From: Cyclobacteriaceae bacterium
GTDB taxonomy: Bacteria; Bacteroidota; Bacteroidia; Cytophagales; Cyclobacteriaceae
NCBI GenBank assembly: GCA_030584025.1
Contig: CP129487.1
Coordinates: forward strand, 3,181,001-3,245,000
Length of the DNA: 64,000 nt
Reading direction: 5' to 3'
Made by a program: the position numbers and the translations under genes. Shown in pieces: positions 8,993-18,335 of the stretch. Position 1 is the first letter of the stretch; every line of letters begins with the position of its first letter. The notes beneath the pieces were generated by a model. The model did not search any database and was not told where the DNA came from. It was given only the letters and a program-made list of their open reading frames with translations.

Positions 8993-9771
8993 ATCGATTT
9001 CACCAAAATGCCCACATACTTATTCTCTGGCTCATAAAAAACAACTATTGGTTTTAAACCCAACTTGTTTGAAAAGTCCCTAAATGCAACGTTGTCATTC
9101 ACGTCATCAGAAATAAAGAGACCTCCTGAACGAAGAATATGCCATAATTTCTTATAAGCCCACATTCTACCGCGATACGATTTGTCACTATCATAATGAC
9201 ATAGATCTATTTCTTCTATTTTCCTTTTAATCTTCGTTAATGCCTGACGATCTGGAAGAGATACTAAAGTCCAGTTGGATTTTAGTTCATCCGGAACAAC
9301 ACATCCCACAAAACTTTCATTATTCATTTTGGGGTAAGGCATATCCGTACTAAAAAGTTTTCCGCCTGGTCTATGTTGGAGTGAAAGCAAAAATATTGAA
9401 GATGACCAACCGTAAGCCACCCCAGTCTCAACAATAGTTTTTGCTTGCCATTTCTCAGCTAAATAATACAAAAGCTCAAGATCAGCTTCACCACCCATTT
9501 TAACAGGCAAGTCATTTACAATTTGCTGGGCGTTAGCCAAAAATTCCGGAAATAATTCTTCTATCGATAAAACCCTTTCATTGCCAGTCAATATTTCAAT
9601 TGCCTTAAAAGAGGAAACGCTTCGTTGCTGACACCATCTGGTTGCCTCAGCTCTTGTATCTTCCAGTGGATGCGGAAATAATCGTTGGTATAAAAGAAAA
9701 CCCAATTGACGATACATATTGGGTCTTTTTATAAACCACAACAAAGTTTTGAATTTACTTTTTAAACCCAT
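8989..9771 (-). CDS. Class I SAM-dependent methyltransferase in glycan operon
   Basis: A 260-residue protein. The SAM-binding motif is AKTIVETGVAYGWSSSIFLLSL (about residues 112-133), followed by a motif II acidic strand GKLFSTDMP and later IDLCHYDSDKSYRGRMWAYKKLWHILRSGGLFISDDV, a pattern typical of TylF/CmcI-like or Methyltransf_24 small-molecule and sugar methylases. It overlaps the upstream glycosyltransferase by 17 bp and the downstream one by 4 bp, so it is an integral part of the glycan operon. The likely role is methylation of a sugar or sugar precursor of the surface glycan; substrate unproven. Confidence 0.8.
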   Translation of the reverse strand: MGLKSKFKTLLWFIKRPNMYRQLGFLLYQRLFPHPLEDTRAEATRWCQQRSVSSFKAIEILTGNERVLSIEELFPEFLANAQQIVNDLPVKMGGEADLELLYYLAEKWQAKTIVETGVAYGWSSSIFLLSLQHRPGGKLFSTDMPYPKMNNESFVGCVVPDELKSNWTLVSLPDRQALTKIKRKIEEIDLCHYDSDKSYRGRMWAYKKLWHILRSGGLFISDDVNDNVAFRDFSNKLGLKPIVVFYEPENKYVGILVKSI

Positions 9772-10879
9772 TTAATATTATACTGTTAAGCGTCTGGTAG
9801 TCCTTTATCACATTCTTAATGTCAAACTTCTGCACAACATCACTGTGCAACTGACGGCCGAGTTCTTCTAAGTTATACTCTCCCATCATTATATCCGAAA
9901 CGATATGAATGAGATCAGTAGCAGGGTTATAATAATCCAATAGAAAGCCATTTTTTTCGTGGACAATATAATCATCAAAATCGCCAACATTTGAACATAC
10001 AGCCACCGGAGTGTCAGCAAGAGCAGCCTCCTTTATTGCGCTGTTGCTTGCTTCAGAAATTGAAAAGTGAACAATTAAATCAGCAGCCGCATAGTAGTCC
10101 ATTATGTTTGATTGAAATCCAAGCTGAAAAACATGACCTTCAAGGCGGTTAGCTTTAATCTGGCTTTCAATTTCTTTTTCTAAAGGACCTTTACCTAATA
10201 ATAAAAGTTTTACATTAAATCCTAAGCTAATTATTTTTTGTATTGCATCTAATAATAGCTCATGCCTCTTTTCAGGAATATATCGGGCCGCTTGAACCAA
10301 TAGTAATTTAGCAGGGAACCGATTTCTTATTGCCTTAACTTTAGTATCATCAGGAATTGGCAGGTTATCAAATTTATATCCATAGTTTATCAACTTTACC
10401 TTTGAAGGAGCGGTCTTTTCTATTTCTACCATTTGCTGTTGTACTTTTGGTGATGTGGCAATATAAATTTTGGATAGCCGATTAATTATTTTATCACCCC
10501 ATTTTTCACGAACATTATTATCTACAAATGCGCAATCTGTATGATGCCTGTTGATTATAAATGTTGATCGGCAAAAATACTGTGCAATCACTGAAATAAG
10601 ATTAGCCTCTTGAAAATGACTATATACAGCATCAATATTATGTACACGACAAAACTCAGTCAGTTTCCATATTCTTAAGAAATAGTATTGGAAAAAAAAA
10701 TTTCTTTTAATGGGTAAGCTATAAGTTTTACATCCCACTTTTCGAAAATTTTCATGAGCAATTCCTTCAGGATCATGAGTAAGAAAAAAAACGCTGTGCC
10801 TTTCCCGAACAAATTGTTCGCCAACAGATTCAATGTATGGAACAGCCTGGTTATATGGTTGATAAAATAGAATATTCAC
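9755..10879 (-). CDS. GT4-type glycosyltransferase
   Basis: A 374-residue GT-B glycosyltransferase. The N-terminus NILFYQPYNQAVPYIESVGEQFVRERHSVFFLTHD is the acceptor-side Rossmann fold. The C-terminal half has LLVQAARYIPEKRHELLLDAI, a classic start of the donor domain, and the SISEASNSAIKEAALADTPVAVCSNVGDFDDYI motif with paired glutamates spaced as in EX7E. A late LLDYYNPATDL segment is also typical. It overlaps both operon neighbours by a few bases. Specificity is not readable from sequence. Confidence 0.86.
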   Translation of the reverse strand: MNILFYQPYNQAVPYIESVGEQFVRERHSVFFLTHDPEGIAHENFRKVGCKTYSLPIKRNFFFQYYFLRIWKLTEFCRVHNIDAVYSHFQEANLISVIAQYFCRSTFIINRHHTDCAFVDNNVREKWGDKIINRLSKIYIATSPKVQQQMVEIEKTAPSKVKLINYGYKFDNLPIPDDTKVKAIRNRFPAKLLLVQAARYIPEKRHELLLDAIQKIISLGFNVKLLLLGKGPLEKEIESQIKANRLEGHVFQLGFQSNIMDYYAAADLIVHFSISEASNSAIKEAALADTPVAVCSNVGDFDDYIVHEKNGFLLDYYNPATDLIHIVSDIMMGEYNLEELGRQLHSDVVQKFDIKNVIKDYQTLNSIILNGFKK

Positions 10880-11964
10880 TTCCTTGAAAGTGTTAATTTT
10901 TTACAAATGTTATTAAAAGTTTTAACATAATGTTCTTTGGCCTTTTCTTCCGTAAAGTTCTCCGCTTCTCGTTTACAAGCAGCGGAAAGCATTAACTTCT
11001 CATGTTCCGATAATTCAAAAAACCAGATAATTTTATCTGCTATTTGATTTTCATCTAATGATGAAATCAATCTGGAATCAACTAACTCAAGCACTTCCTT
11101 TGTACCAGTTGATTCAGACACGATTACTGGTACTCCAGCAGTCATTGCCTCTATAGTCGAGGTTGGGAAGGCATCACCACGGCTACAGTGTAAACACAAT
11201 CCAGCTTCAGCTAAATAATCCTCAATGCTGGTCACGCTTCCTTCAAAAGAAATCCTACTACTAATATGCTCTTCTAAACCTGTAAGCAATTTGGCGATTG
11301 TGGCTTCATTCCAAGCTCCCAGTATTTTGAGTTTGATATCCGCAATCTGATTAGCCGCCAATCCAAAAGCTTTAATCATTACATCCAGGCCCTTATAAAA
11401 GAGGCGAAAATCCGAAGGGCCGTTGGCAATGATAAGAATGACTTTAGAAAAGTTAGCATATTTAATTGACTGAAGTGCTTTTACACGCTCACTTGGTGGC
11501 CCCAAGAAAGTAACATAGGTTTTTGGTGCTTTTTCACCTAAAAGCTCTGTCACTATTTCTCTTGCCATTTGTCCTTCACAAATTAGCGCATCGTACCGCT
11601 GCAAAGCCTGTTTATGAAGCCATGAATTTAGTCGGGAAAACTTTTTTTCTCGAATAAAATAAAGTGTATGACTACCCAAATGTACTACCAATTTTTTTCG
11701 AGGACGAGCAAACAACATATTCATAATGACCGGAGTAAAATGGAGATTATCAATCAAGAAGATATCTTGGCTCTTGTATTTTGAGGATAGATACTTTGCA
11801 TTTACAAACCAACAGATGAGATTATATAAATAAGAACGTCCCAAATCTTGCCATTGCATTCTCACATCAATAAAATCAATATACTCTGTCACCGCTTCGG
11901 CAAACCTTCGGTGCATAGGGTGTGCAATTGGTCGACCCTCAAGATAAACTACACCTTGCTTCAT
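10876..11964 (-). CDS. GT4-type glycosyltransferase
   Basis: A 362-residue glycosyltransferase. The N-terminal half is divergent, while the C-terminal donor-binding half is clear: VILIIANGPSDFRLFYKGLDVMIKAF, then LEEHISSRISFEGSVTSIEDYL, and CLHCSRGDAFPTSTIEAMTAGVPVIVSESTGTKEVLEL, with the EX7E-type spacing around TSTIEAMTAG. The stop overlaps the start of the next gene by 4 bp and the start follows the previous gene after 12 bp, so all are read as one transcript. It probably adds one sugar of the lipid-linked repeat unit. Confidence 0.84.
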   Translation of the reverse strand: MKQGVVYLEGRPIAHPMHRRFAEAVTEYIDFIDVRMQWQDLGRSYLYNLICWFVNAKYLSSKYKSQDIFLIDNLHFTPVIMNMLFARPRKKLVVHLGSHTLYFIREKKFSRLNSWLHKQALQRYDALICEGQMAREIVTELLGEKAPKTYVTFLGPPSERVKALQSIKYANFSKVILIIANGPSDFRLFYKGLDVMIKAFGLAANQIADIKLKILGAWNEATIAKLLTGLEEHISSRISFEGSVTSIEDYLAEAGLCLHCSRGDAFPTSTIEAMTAGVPVIVSESTGTKEVLELVDSRLISSLDENQIADKIIWFFELSEHEKLMLSAACKREAENFTEEKAKEHYVKTFNNICKKLTLSRK

Positions 11965-11976
11965 GCAATCACAATA

Positions 11977-13140
11977 TTATGGTAGAGCAAGAATTCCTTT
12001 GTAAACTTCTTCATACTCAGTTTTCAGGTTTGAGATATCGTAATGATCCATTACAAATCTACGTGCCTTACCACCAAGCTTCTCACGAAGTTCTCGATCA
12101 TTGATTAATAGCTCCAGTTTACTACACAAATCCTCTGAATCACCCGTTCTAAAAAGCAATCCGTTTTCCATATTGCTTATCAGTTGAGCCAGTTCAGGAA
12201 TATCTGAGGCAATAACTGGCAAGGCACATGACATTTTCTCTAAAAATGAAATGGAGAGTCCCTCTTGGAACGATGGAAAAACAGCAATATCTGCGGCTTG
12301 TAAATACGGAAGGACATTTTGAATACTCCCAACAAACCTAACCGGGAATTGGTCACGACCTGGCTCCACTAAAGACTTTAGTTCTTTTATAAAAGCTTCA
12401 TCTCCATCTCCTAACAACTGTAACTCAACTGGACATTTAGGTTTCCCTAATTTTGACCATGCTTTCAACAATACCTTATGGCCCTTTCGGGCTTCAAGTC
12501 GAGCCACATAGATTACACGTAAAGAGTCACCACTTTTCTTACCCGGTAAGAAATATGAAGTATCAATCTTATTTTCTATTAGCCGATGGATCATGCTTTT
12601 ATTTATCAACGAAAAATGAATATGATACTCCTGTACGCTTTTTGAAACCGCTACTATATGAAAATGAGAAAAAATTTTACGATACGTCCAAGCCAAACCA
12701 TATAGATTTAACGATGAATACTTACCGCATTCTAACCTCTTCAAATGATCTGTGAACAAAAGTCTAACATTGATTCTTTTCTTGAGCTCTAGCGCTAAAA
12801 TAAGTTCCCGTGGCTGAAGGTGGCAATGCAAAACATCGGGTTTGAGTTCTTCGATACACCTGATTATCTCACTTCCTCTGCTCAAGGTTATGCTTCTGAT
12901 AAAGAACAAAGTAATGTATCTTCTCAGGGAATAATTGGAATCAAAAAAATAATCGAAAGAAAATACAGGTATGTGGTTAGGCCATTGAGGCAATTTTGAA
13001 AGTGATATTTCCTGCGTCAAGGAAACCACGCTTACATCATATTTATCATTTGGAATTAGCCTACATAAATCCATCACTACTTTCCCTGAACCGTCCAGGG
13101 CAAGGCTATTCACCAAATGGATTACTCGTGTCTTTTTCAA
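11977..13140 (-). CDS. GT4-type glycosyltransferase
   Basis: A 387-residue glycosyltransferase of the common family 4 layout. The N-terminus is RVIHLVNSLALDGSGKVVMDLCRLI, with the Gly-rich acceptor loop GSGKVV. The middle has LRVIYVARLEARKGHKVLLKAW at the domain boundary and VRFVGSIQNVLPYLQAADIAVFPSFQEGLSISFLEKMSCALPVIASDIPEL with the two glutamates of EX7E. It lies 14 bp downstream of the methyltransferase gene. Together with the neighbouring transferases it builds the same surface polysaccharide or oligosaccharide (inference from operon structure). Confidence 0.88.
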   Translation of the reverse strand: MKKTRVIHLVNSLALDGSGKVVMDLCRLIPNDKYDVSVVSLTQEISLSKLPQWPNHIPVFSFDYFFDSNYSLRRYITLFFIRSITLSRGSEIIRCIEELKPDVLHCHLQPRELILALELKKRINVRLLFTDHLKRLECGKYSSLNLYGLAWTYRKIFSHFHIVAVSKSVQEYHIHFSLINKSMIHRLIENKIDTSYFLPGKKSGDSLRVIYVARLEARKGHKVLLKAWSKLGKPKCPVELQLLGDGDEAFIKELKSLVEPGRDQFPVRFVGSIQNVLPYLQAADIAVFPSFQEGLSISFLEKMSCALPVIASDIPELAQLISNMENGLLFRTGDSEDLCSKLELLINDRELREKLGGKARRFVMDHYDISNLKTEYEEVYKGILALP

Positions 13141-13154
13141 TGCTTAACTTAGGA

Positions 13155-14081
13155 CTATATTGATCTTTTTGTATAAATGCTCATTATTGAGTGCCCCTTA
13201 ATGTACCTCGAAAATAGTTTTAGTAGTTGCCGAACAAGCAAATGAATCCTTAGTTTCCAATAAATTTTCGTAAGAAACTCACTATTAAGTAGAAGTCCTT
13301 TAACCCGGGTGTATTGATAGGTGTCCATATGAATCGGCTGAAGAGGTTCAATGCACGCTTTAACGTATTCTAACGGAAAAACTTTAGATAAATTTCTTAA
13401 AGACTCCTCATTCCATAAGCCCATATGATGTGGGGGCATATTTAGTATTTTACTAGGTAGTGGGTTATCTTTAATATACCCATCATTATTTGGTACAGAA
13501 ATAATAAGCTTACCACCCGGCTTTAAGCAAGACACCATGGCCTCAATAACTTCTTTAACCTGAGGTATATGTTCAAGTACCTGAAAAGAACACACAACAT
13601 CATATTGATTGGAGTGTGTTACAGCGTGATCAGTAACAGACTCAGTATAAATTGTTAAACCTCTTTTACCCCCTTCCTCCGCAGCATTATAGTTTAGTTC
13701 TAACCCAACTGCTCTATGGATTCCCCTTTGCTTTAATCCGTCAAGAAAATTTCCATTTGCAGCTCCTACCTCCAAAACATGATCTTCTGGAAGGATATAC
13801 TTCAAACTTTCTTCGTGTTCCCATTTCCAAGACAGATAATACCAGTCATACATTCCAAAATGTCTGTAAAACTCATCATCCCCTGAAACATGAAAGGGAT
13901 AATAAAATCGATAACCTGTCTCAGTACATCTAAACAAGTTGATTACAGTTGTTTCTTTAAAAAGATAACCAATATCAAGTTGAAATTTTTCTTGATACTG
14001 ACGAGCAAGTTCTAGAGCACTCAGTTGTTTTTCCAACACTACACGCGCACCGTTTACCAAGGGAGACATTATTTCTGCCAT
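13155..14081 (-). CDS. SAM-dependent methyltransferase (Methyltransf_11/23 type)
   Basis: A 308-residue protein whose core (about residues 95-200) is a class I methyltransferase: ILPEDHVLEVGAANGNFLDGLKQRG (motif I), RAVGLELNYNAAEEGGKRG (motif II) and YDVVCSFQVLEHIPQVKEVIEAMVSCLKPGGKLIISVPNND (motifs III-IV). An N-terminal ~90-residue segment with FRCTETGYRFYYPF resembles the leader seen in glycan-modifying methylases. The start overlaps the end of the ABC transporter gene by 13 bp. Acts most likely on a nucleotide-sugar or lipid-linked intermediate; the exact target is unknown. Confidence 0.85.
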   Translation of the reverse strand: MAEIMSPLVNGARVVLEKQLSALELARQYQEKFQLDIGYLFKETTVINLFRCTETGYRFYYPFHVSGDDEFYRHFGMYDWYYLSWKWEHEESLKYILPEDHVLEVGAANGNFLDGLKQRGIHRAVGLELNYNAAEEGGKRGLTIYTESVTDHAVTHSNQYDVVCSFQVLEHIPQVKEVIEAMVSCLKPGGKLIISVPNNDGYIKDNPLPSKILNMPPHHMGLWNEESLRNLSKVFPLEYVKACIEPLQPIHMDTYQYTRVKGLLLNSEFLTKIYWKLRIHLLVRQLLKLFSRYIKGHSIMSIYTKRSI

Positions 14082-15847
14082 TCTACAATTTCATTATACG
14101 CTAATGAGTCGCTAAGCTTACCATCCTTTATCTTAAATATTCGATCACAGTACTTAAGTGCCTCAATCCGATGGGCAACTATGATTATGGTATAATTCTG
14201 ATCACGTAAATGCCGGATAGATTCTGTTAACAATTGCTCAGTTTCCCTATCCAGAGAACTCGTTGCCTCATCAAAAATCAAAACTTTGCCCTGGTGATAT
14301 AAAGCTCTGGCAATAGCAATACGCTGCCTTTGTCCTCCTGAAATATTTAAACTCTTATCTCCTATAATGGATTTCAAACCTAAAGGTAAATCACTTACAA
14401 AATCTTTAAGACCACTATTTTTAACTGCCCATTGAAGACGTGTTTCATCAACTTTGTCGGAAAATTCCCCGAATGCTATATTTTCCTGAATGGTTCCCTC
14501 CATCAAAACTGGATTTTGTGGCACATATCCTATTGTTCTATGCCAGCTTTTTAAATTGAACTGATTTATTTCAACATCATCAACTAAAACTTTACCCATA
14601 GTTGGCTGATAAAGACCTAACATGATATTTATAAGAGTAGATTTTCCACTACCCGATTTACCTACTATTCCAATAATTTCACCCTTATTAATAGATAGAT
14701 TGATACCATTTAGTAGCCTTTTCTCTTCATAAAAAGAAAAGGAAATATTTGAAAGTTTGATTTGTTTTTCAAAGGATAATGGCTCCATGTCTTCACTGTC
14801 AACTCCATCTCCTTGACTCCAGGATACTGTGCGGAAATGATCAAAGACGAATTCAGAAGATCTTATATTGTTATAGCTTAGGATTAACTTATTTACTGAG
14901 GGAATTAGGCGATAAGCGCCTAAGGTAAAAGTTGCTAAAAAAGCCACTAACTTTTCTATATTATATCCCAGTACTATACCAACAACAAAAATTGTCAGTA
15001 CACACAGAATAGCCAATGTTTCAATTATCTTAGGTGATAATGCATTCAGGTGATAGATTTTAGCCATTGCATCGGAAAATTTACCTACTGCACTGTGAAA
15101 CTGAGGCTTGAAATAGTTGAGTTTATTAAAAAGTATGATCTCCCGAAAGCCCTCAATACCTTGTCTTCCTTTTCTAAACATCTCACTATGCCCAACCTCT
15201 CTCTCTTTTGACACTTTGCTTAGTTGCTTCTTATATAACTTTGAATAAAGCAAAAAGAAGGGAACAACAAATAGCACCATGCTTACAAATAGGAACCAGT
15301 TGTAAATAAGTATCCCAACTATAATAAGCAGTAAAACAATAAATTCATTTATTACCTGGACTACAGGCAACATTATCCCAGTAATAAAGTTGTATGGTAT
15401 TTCTATTATCTTTCTAAGCAGGATACTTGTATTATCCTTAACATGCAATTTATACGGCTGAAGAAGGTATAGTTGAAATTGAAGTGAAGTTAGGCGCTCG
15501 GCAACTGAATAAGTAATTTTCGTTTGGCGAAATGAAGCCCAATAAAAGACAAAATTCTTTACAATGAAAAATAAAACGATTAACGCCAGAAAAAAAACCA
15601 AAAATTCAATCTCATTTTTAGCATCGATTAAAAGGAACATCTTGTACAAATGAGGATTTTCATAAATAATTCGTGTGTCTAAAAGAATCCGAATAACCGG
15701 TACGATCAGAACCAACCCAGCTATTTCAATCCATGATAAAAAAAAGGCCAAAGGAAGAAGCCTTATAATTGCCTTACTTACAAAGCTGGGCATACTCTTC
15801 TTGATGCTTCCCAAAATACGCCAGAAAAAAAAACGCTTCGAAATCAT
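14069..15847 (-). CDS. ABC exporter/flippase (half-transporter, TMD-NBD fusion)
   Basis: A 592-residue half ABC exporter, first gene of the glycan operon. Six hydrophobic spans lie in residues ~25-320, followed by a nucleotide-binding domain with Walker A GIVGKSGSGKSTLINIMLG, Q-loop region TIGYVPQNPVLMEG, signature NISGGQRQRIAIARAL, Walker B VLIFDEATSSLD and switch IIVAHRI. Length and layout fit PglK/MsbA-type flippases that move lipid-linked oligosaccharides or lipid A across the inner membrane. The transferase-rich context favours an undecaprenyl-linked glycan substrate (inference). A TACATTTG -7-like box lies 32 bp upstream of its ATG. Confidence 0.92.
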   Translation of the reverse strand: MISKRFFFWRILGSIKKSMPSFVSKAIIRLLPLAFFLSWIEIAGLVLIVPVIRILLDTRIIYENPHLYKMFLLIDAKNEIEFLVFFLALIVLFFIVKNFVFYWASFRQTKITYSVAERLTSLQFQLYLLQPYKLHVKDNTSILLRKIIEIPYNFITGIMLPVVQVINEFIVLLLIIVGILIYNWFLFVSMVLFVVPFFLLYSKLYKKQLSKVSKEREVGHSEMFRKGRQGIEGFREIILFNKLNYFKPQFHSAVGKFSDAMAKIYHLNALSPKIIETLAILCVLTIFVVGIVLGYNIEKLVAFLATFTLGAYRLIPSVNKLILSYNNIRSSEFVFDHFRTVSWSQGDGVDSEDMEPLSFEKQIKLSNISFSFYEEKRLLNGINLSINKGEIIGIVGKSGSGKSTLINIMLGLYQPTMGKVLVDDVEINQFNLKSWHRTIGYVPQNPVLMEGTIQENIAFGEFSDKVDETRLQWAVKNSGLKDFVSDLPLGLKSIIGDKSLNISGGQRQRIAIARALYHQGKVLIFDEATSSLDRETEQLLTESIRHLRDQNYTIIIVAHRIEALKYCDRIFKIKDGKLSDSLAYNEIVEWQK

Positions 15848-15879
15848 CCCTTAATTGGTTAATATCGATTTTTGACCTA

Positions 15880-15887
15880 CAAATGTA
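15880..15887 (-). promoter_or_regulatory. -7 box of the glycan operon promoter
   Basis: TACATTTG on the minus strand matches the Bacteroidota -7 consensus TAnnTTTG exactly and sits 32 bp upstream of the ABC flippase ATG at 15847. I could not see a convincing TTG at -33. The divergent glycosyltransferase gene begins only 10 bp away on the other strand. Confidence 0.45.
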
Positions 15888-15896
15888 CGTGCTTTT

Positions 15897-16970
15897 ATGA
15901 AAATTACATTTTTAGTGCCTTATCCAAAGCATGAAGCACCCTCTCAACGTTTTAGGTTTGAGCAATATTTTAATGTATTAGCGCAGAAAGAATTTATCGT
16001 AAAAATGTATCCGCTCCTAGAGCAAAATGCATTTCATAACTTTTATACTCAAAAAAGCTTAGTACAAAGGTTATTAAAAGTAATTAAAGGTTTAATACAT
16101 AGAATCTATGCCCTGCTCAATTTGAGAGCTCAAGATTTTGTATTTATCCATCGGGAAGCAGCCCCTATTGGCCCTCCACTACTTGAATGGATTATTGCAA
16201 AGATTCTTCGAAAGAAAATCATATACGACTTCGATGATGCCATCTGGTTAACAGACAAAACGAATGAATCGAAAATTGAAAAACTTCTTCGTTGGCGGGG
16301 CAAAGTTGCATCCATTTGTACATGGAGCTATAAAGTAAGCTGCGGAAACGAGTACCTTGCCAATTATGCCCGGCAATTCAATTCCAATGTGGTGGTTAAT
16401 CCTACTACAATCGATACTGAAAACCTGCATAATCCGCGAAAAATAATAAAGAAAAATTCAGAAAAAATCACCATTGGCTGGACTGGATCTCACTCTACTT
16501 TAAAATACCTGAAAGAAATAGAGCTCATTCTTGAATACCTGGAAACTAAATATCCAAACGTACAGATATTAATAATTGCTGACAAAAAGCCAGATTTGAA
16601 GTTGCGAAATCTTGAATTCCTCAAATGGAATAAGGAAACTGAGGCTGAAGACCTTTCAAAAATTGACATTGGCATTATGCCGCTGCCGGATGACGAGTGG
16701 TCAAAAGGAAAGTGCGGATTCAAAGCGCTTCAATATATGGCCATGGAAATACCTTGCGTAATTTCTCCGGTTGGTGTCAATAAACAGATTATTGTCCATG
16801 GTGTAAACGGTTTTCTTGCTGAAAGTGAACAGGATTGGATTACGCACCTCGAATACTTAATCAACAACCAATCGGCTAGAATACAACTTGGCTTGGCTGG
16901 CCGCCAAAAAGTTATTGAAGGCTATTCGGTACTTTCCAACACCGGCAATTTCTTATCTCTATTCGAATAA
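15897..16970 (+). CDS. Glycosyltransferase (GT4-like), divergent from glycan operon
   Basis: A 357-residue glycosyltransferase. It starts KITFLVPYPKHEAPSQRFRFEQY, a GT-B acceptor-domain opening common in Bacteroidota glycan loci, has a lysine- and arginine-rich membrane-proximal segment (FVFIHREAAPIGPPLLEWIIAKILRKKIIYDFDDAIW, with DFDDAIW typical of this subfamily), and ends with DIGIMPLPDDEWSKGKCGFKALQYMAMEIPCVISPVGVNKQII in the donor site. The ATG at 15897 is 49 bp from the flippase start on the opposite strand. Its last 49 bp overlap the 3' end of the convergent membrane-protein gene. Confidence 0.84.
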   Translation: MKITFLVPYPKHEAPSQRFRFEQYFNVLAQKEFIVKMYPLLEQNAFHNFYTQKSLVQRLLKVIKGLIHRIYALLNLRAQDFVFIHREAAPIGPPLLEWIIAKILRKKIIYDFDDAIWLTDKTNESKIEKLLRWRGKVASICTWSYKVSCGNEYLANYARQFNSNVVVNPTTIDTENLHNPRKIIKKNSEKITIGWTGSHSTLKYLKEIELILEYLETKYPNVQILIIADKKPDLKLRNLEFLKWNKETEAEDLSKIDIGIMPLPDDEWSKGKCGFKALQYMAMEIPCVISPVGVNKQIIVHGVNGFLAESEQDWITHLEYLINNQSARIQLGLAGRQKVIEGYSVLSNTGNFLSLFE

Positions 16971-18250
16971 TGGAGAAGAAAAATCAAGGCCAGTATATAA
17001 AATGGCAAAAGTGGAATCTTATATCGAGCCAAAGTTCCAAAATTAAATGTGGATACGCCCACAGCAAAAGCAAAAGTAATGCTGAATACTAAACAAAATA
17101 AAACAGTAGGGTTAATCAAAAACTTGATACGAAGCCTGCTTTTAAAGGCAACGTAAATGGTAGCCATTAACATTAGTACACTTTCAAGTGCAGAAAGCAG
17201 CATCAATGGATTTTTGATCTCCCACAGATATGGCCTGAACAAAGAAACATTTATTGCCTGAGGCGCTTTGCCAACCATATTTACAAAAGTTCCATCCAAC
17301 TCACCCAAACTATACGTGCTTCCTGCATCCTTCCCCGTATAGAAACCAATATCATAGGCCGTTATTTGAGCTGTCTCTGCTAATTTATCAATAGAATAAC
17401 GTGGGTCATCCTTACCTACGAAATAAATGGCATAGTATCCCGAAATTATCAATACAGAAATAACGACAGGTACAGTCAATATTCTTGTTACTAAAGATTT
17501 GATGGAAGCTAGTTGTCCAGCATAAACCCACAGCAGCAAAGCCGGAAGAAAACACAGCAGTATGTATTTCTTTATGGAAAAAATTACCCATGCACTCAGT
17601 AACATCAAAATCACAGATCTAAAAGAAAATCTCTTTTGGATAAATAATTTATAAACAGCATAAGTTAAGAAACCAATGGCGGCAAGTGTTAGCGTATCCT
17701 TTAGCAAGCCTGAACCCCAAAATATAACTGATGGAATAAACAATGTGGCTATGGCAATCCAACGATGAAGAGTTGGCGAAGACTGGTAAAAAGTTAAAAA
17801 TAAAACCCAAGCCCCAGCGAAACTTATCACGCTAAACAAAACGGCAGTGGCTGAGTAGCTTGAGAAAGTAATCAAATCAAAAATGGAGGCTACCCGGATT
17901 ACAAAAAATGAAGAAGCATCCCTATAGAATGGAATTTCTGATGCATACTTATAGACTCCTGGCTCATATATACCCTTAGAAAGCAACAACTTAAAGCCAA
18001 CTAATGGTGAGTCCATAAATGCTTCCCATATTATCCGGCTTCCCCGCGTATGAAAATTAAATGTGTCCCCACCATTGTAGTAAAACTGATACAGTAAGCC
18101 TAAACATATTGCCCCAACAATTTTCAAAGTAAGAGCAGGAAAAAAATATTTCCGGTTAACATTATCCGTTACATGAGGTCTTACCAGGTACGCAACCACG
18201 TAAACCAAAATCAATACAATAGGCGTAACGATAAGATCACGGAGTTCCAC
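16922..18250 (-). CDS. Polytopic membrane protein of glycan locus (polymerase-like, function unknown)
   Basis: A 442-residue integral membrane protein with about ten to eleven hydrophobic spans, beginning with a GTG start (MELRDLIVTPIVLILVYVVAYLV). A soluble loop rich in charged and polar residues (GKDDPRYSIDKLAETAQITAYDIGFYTGKDAG) lies between late spans. The overall shape (many spans, one large extracytoplasmic loop, glycan-locus position) is that of an O-antigen/exopolysaccharide polymerase or GT-C enzyme, but no family motif is recognisable, so this remains inference. Its terminal 49 bp are antisense to the end of the convergent glycosyltransferase gene, confirmed by stop codons on both strands. 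Confidence 0.72.
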   Translation of the reverse strand: MELRDLIVTPIVLILVYVVAYLVRPHVTDNVNRKYFFPALTLKIVGAICLGLLYQFYYNGGDTFNFHTRGSRIIWEAFMDSPLVGFKLLLSKGIYEPGVYKYASEIPFYRDASSFFVIRVASIFDLITFSSYSATAVLFSVISFAGAWVLFLTFYQSSPTLHRWIAIATLFIPSVIFWGSGLLKDTLTLAAIGFLTYAVYKLFIQKRFSFRSVILMLLSAWVIFSIKKYILLCFLPALLLWVYAGQLASIKSLVTRILTVPVVISVLIISGYYAIYFVGKDDPRYSIDKLAETAQITAYDIGFYTGKDAGSTYSLGELDGTFVNMVGKAPQAINVSLFRPYLWEIKNPLMLLSALESVLMLMATIYVAFKSRLRIKFLINPTVLFCLVFSITFAFAVGVSTFNFGTLARYKIPLLPFYILALIFLLHYSNRDKKLPVLESTE

Positions 18251-18262
18251 GTGCGTTGCAGG

Positions 18263-18335
18263 TTCAAAGTCTCAGATTCAAAGTTATAAATCTGGCGATT
18301 AACTAAGCCTTAAACCCTGAACTTTGAGCAGGGCT
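18263..18335. repeat. Heptad-periodic intergenic repeat
   Basis: Seven-base units run in phase: TTCAAAG, TCTCAGA, TTCAAAG, TTATAAA on the left, and CCTTAAA, CCCTGAA, CTTTGAG, CAGGGCT on the right. The left and right blocks are roughly inverted relative to each other around an unstructured centre. The element fills the 83-bp gap between the membrane protein and the TPR protein. The same heptads occur upstream of purD at about 29965-30029. Confidence 0.5.

Noticed and set aside
7760..18250. Glycan locus as a mobile genomic island
   Set aside because: No integrase, tRNA or direct-repeat boundary was visible, and the flanks are ordinary chromosomal genes.
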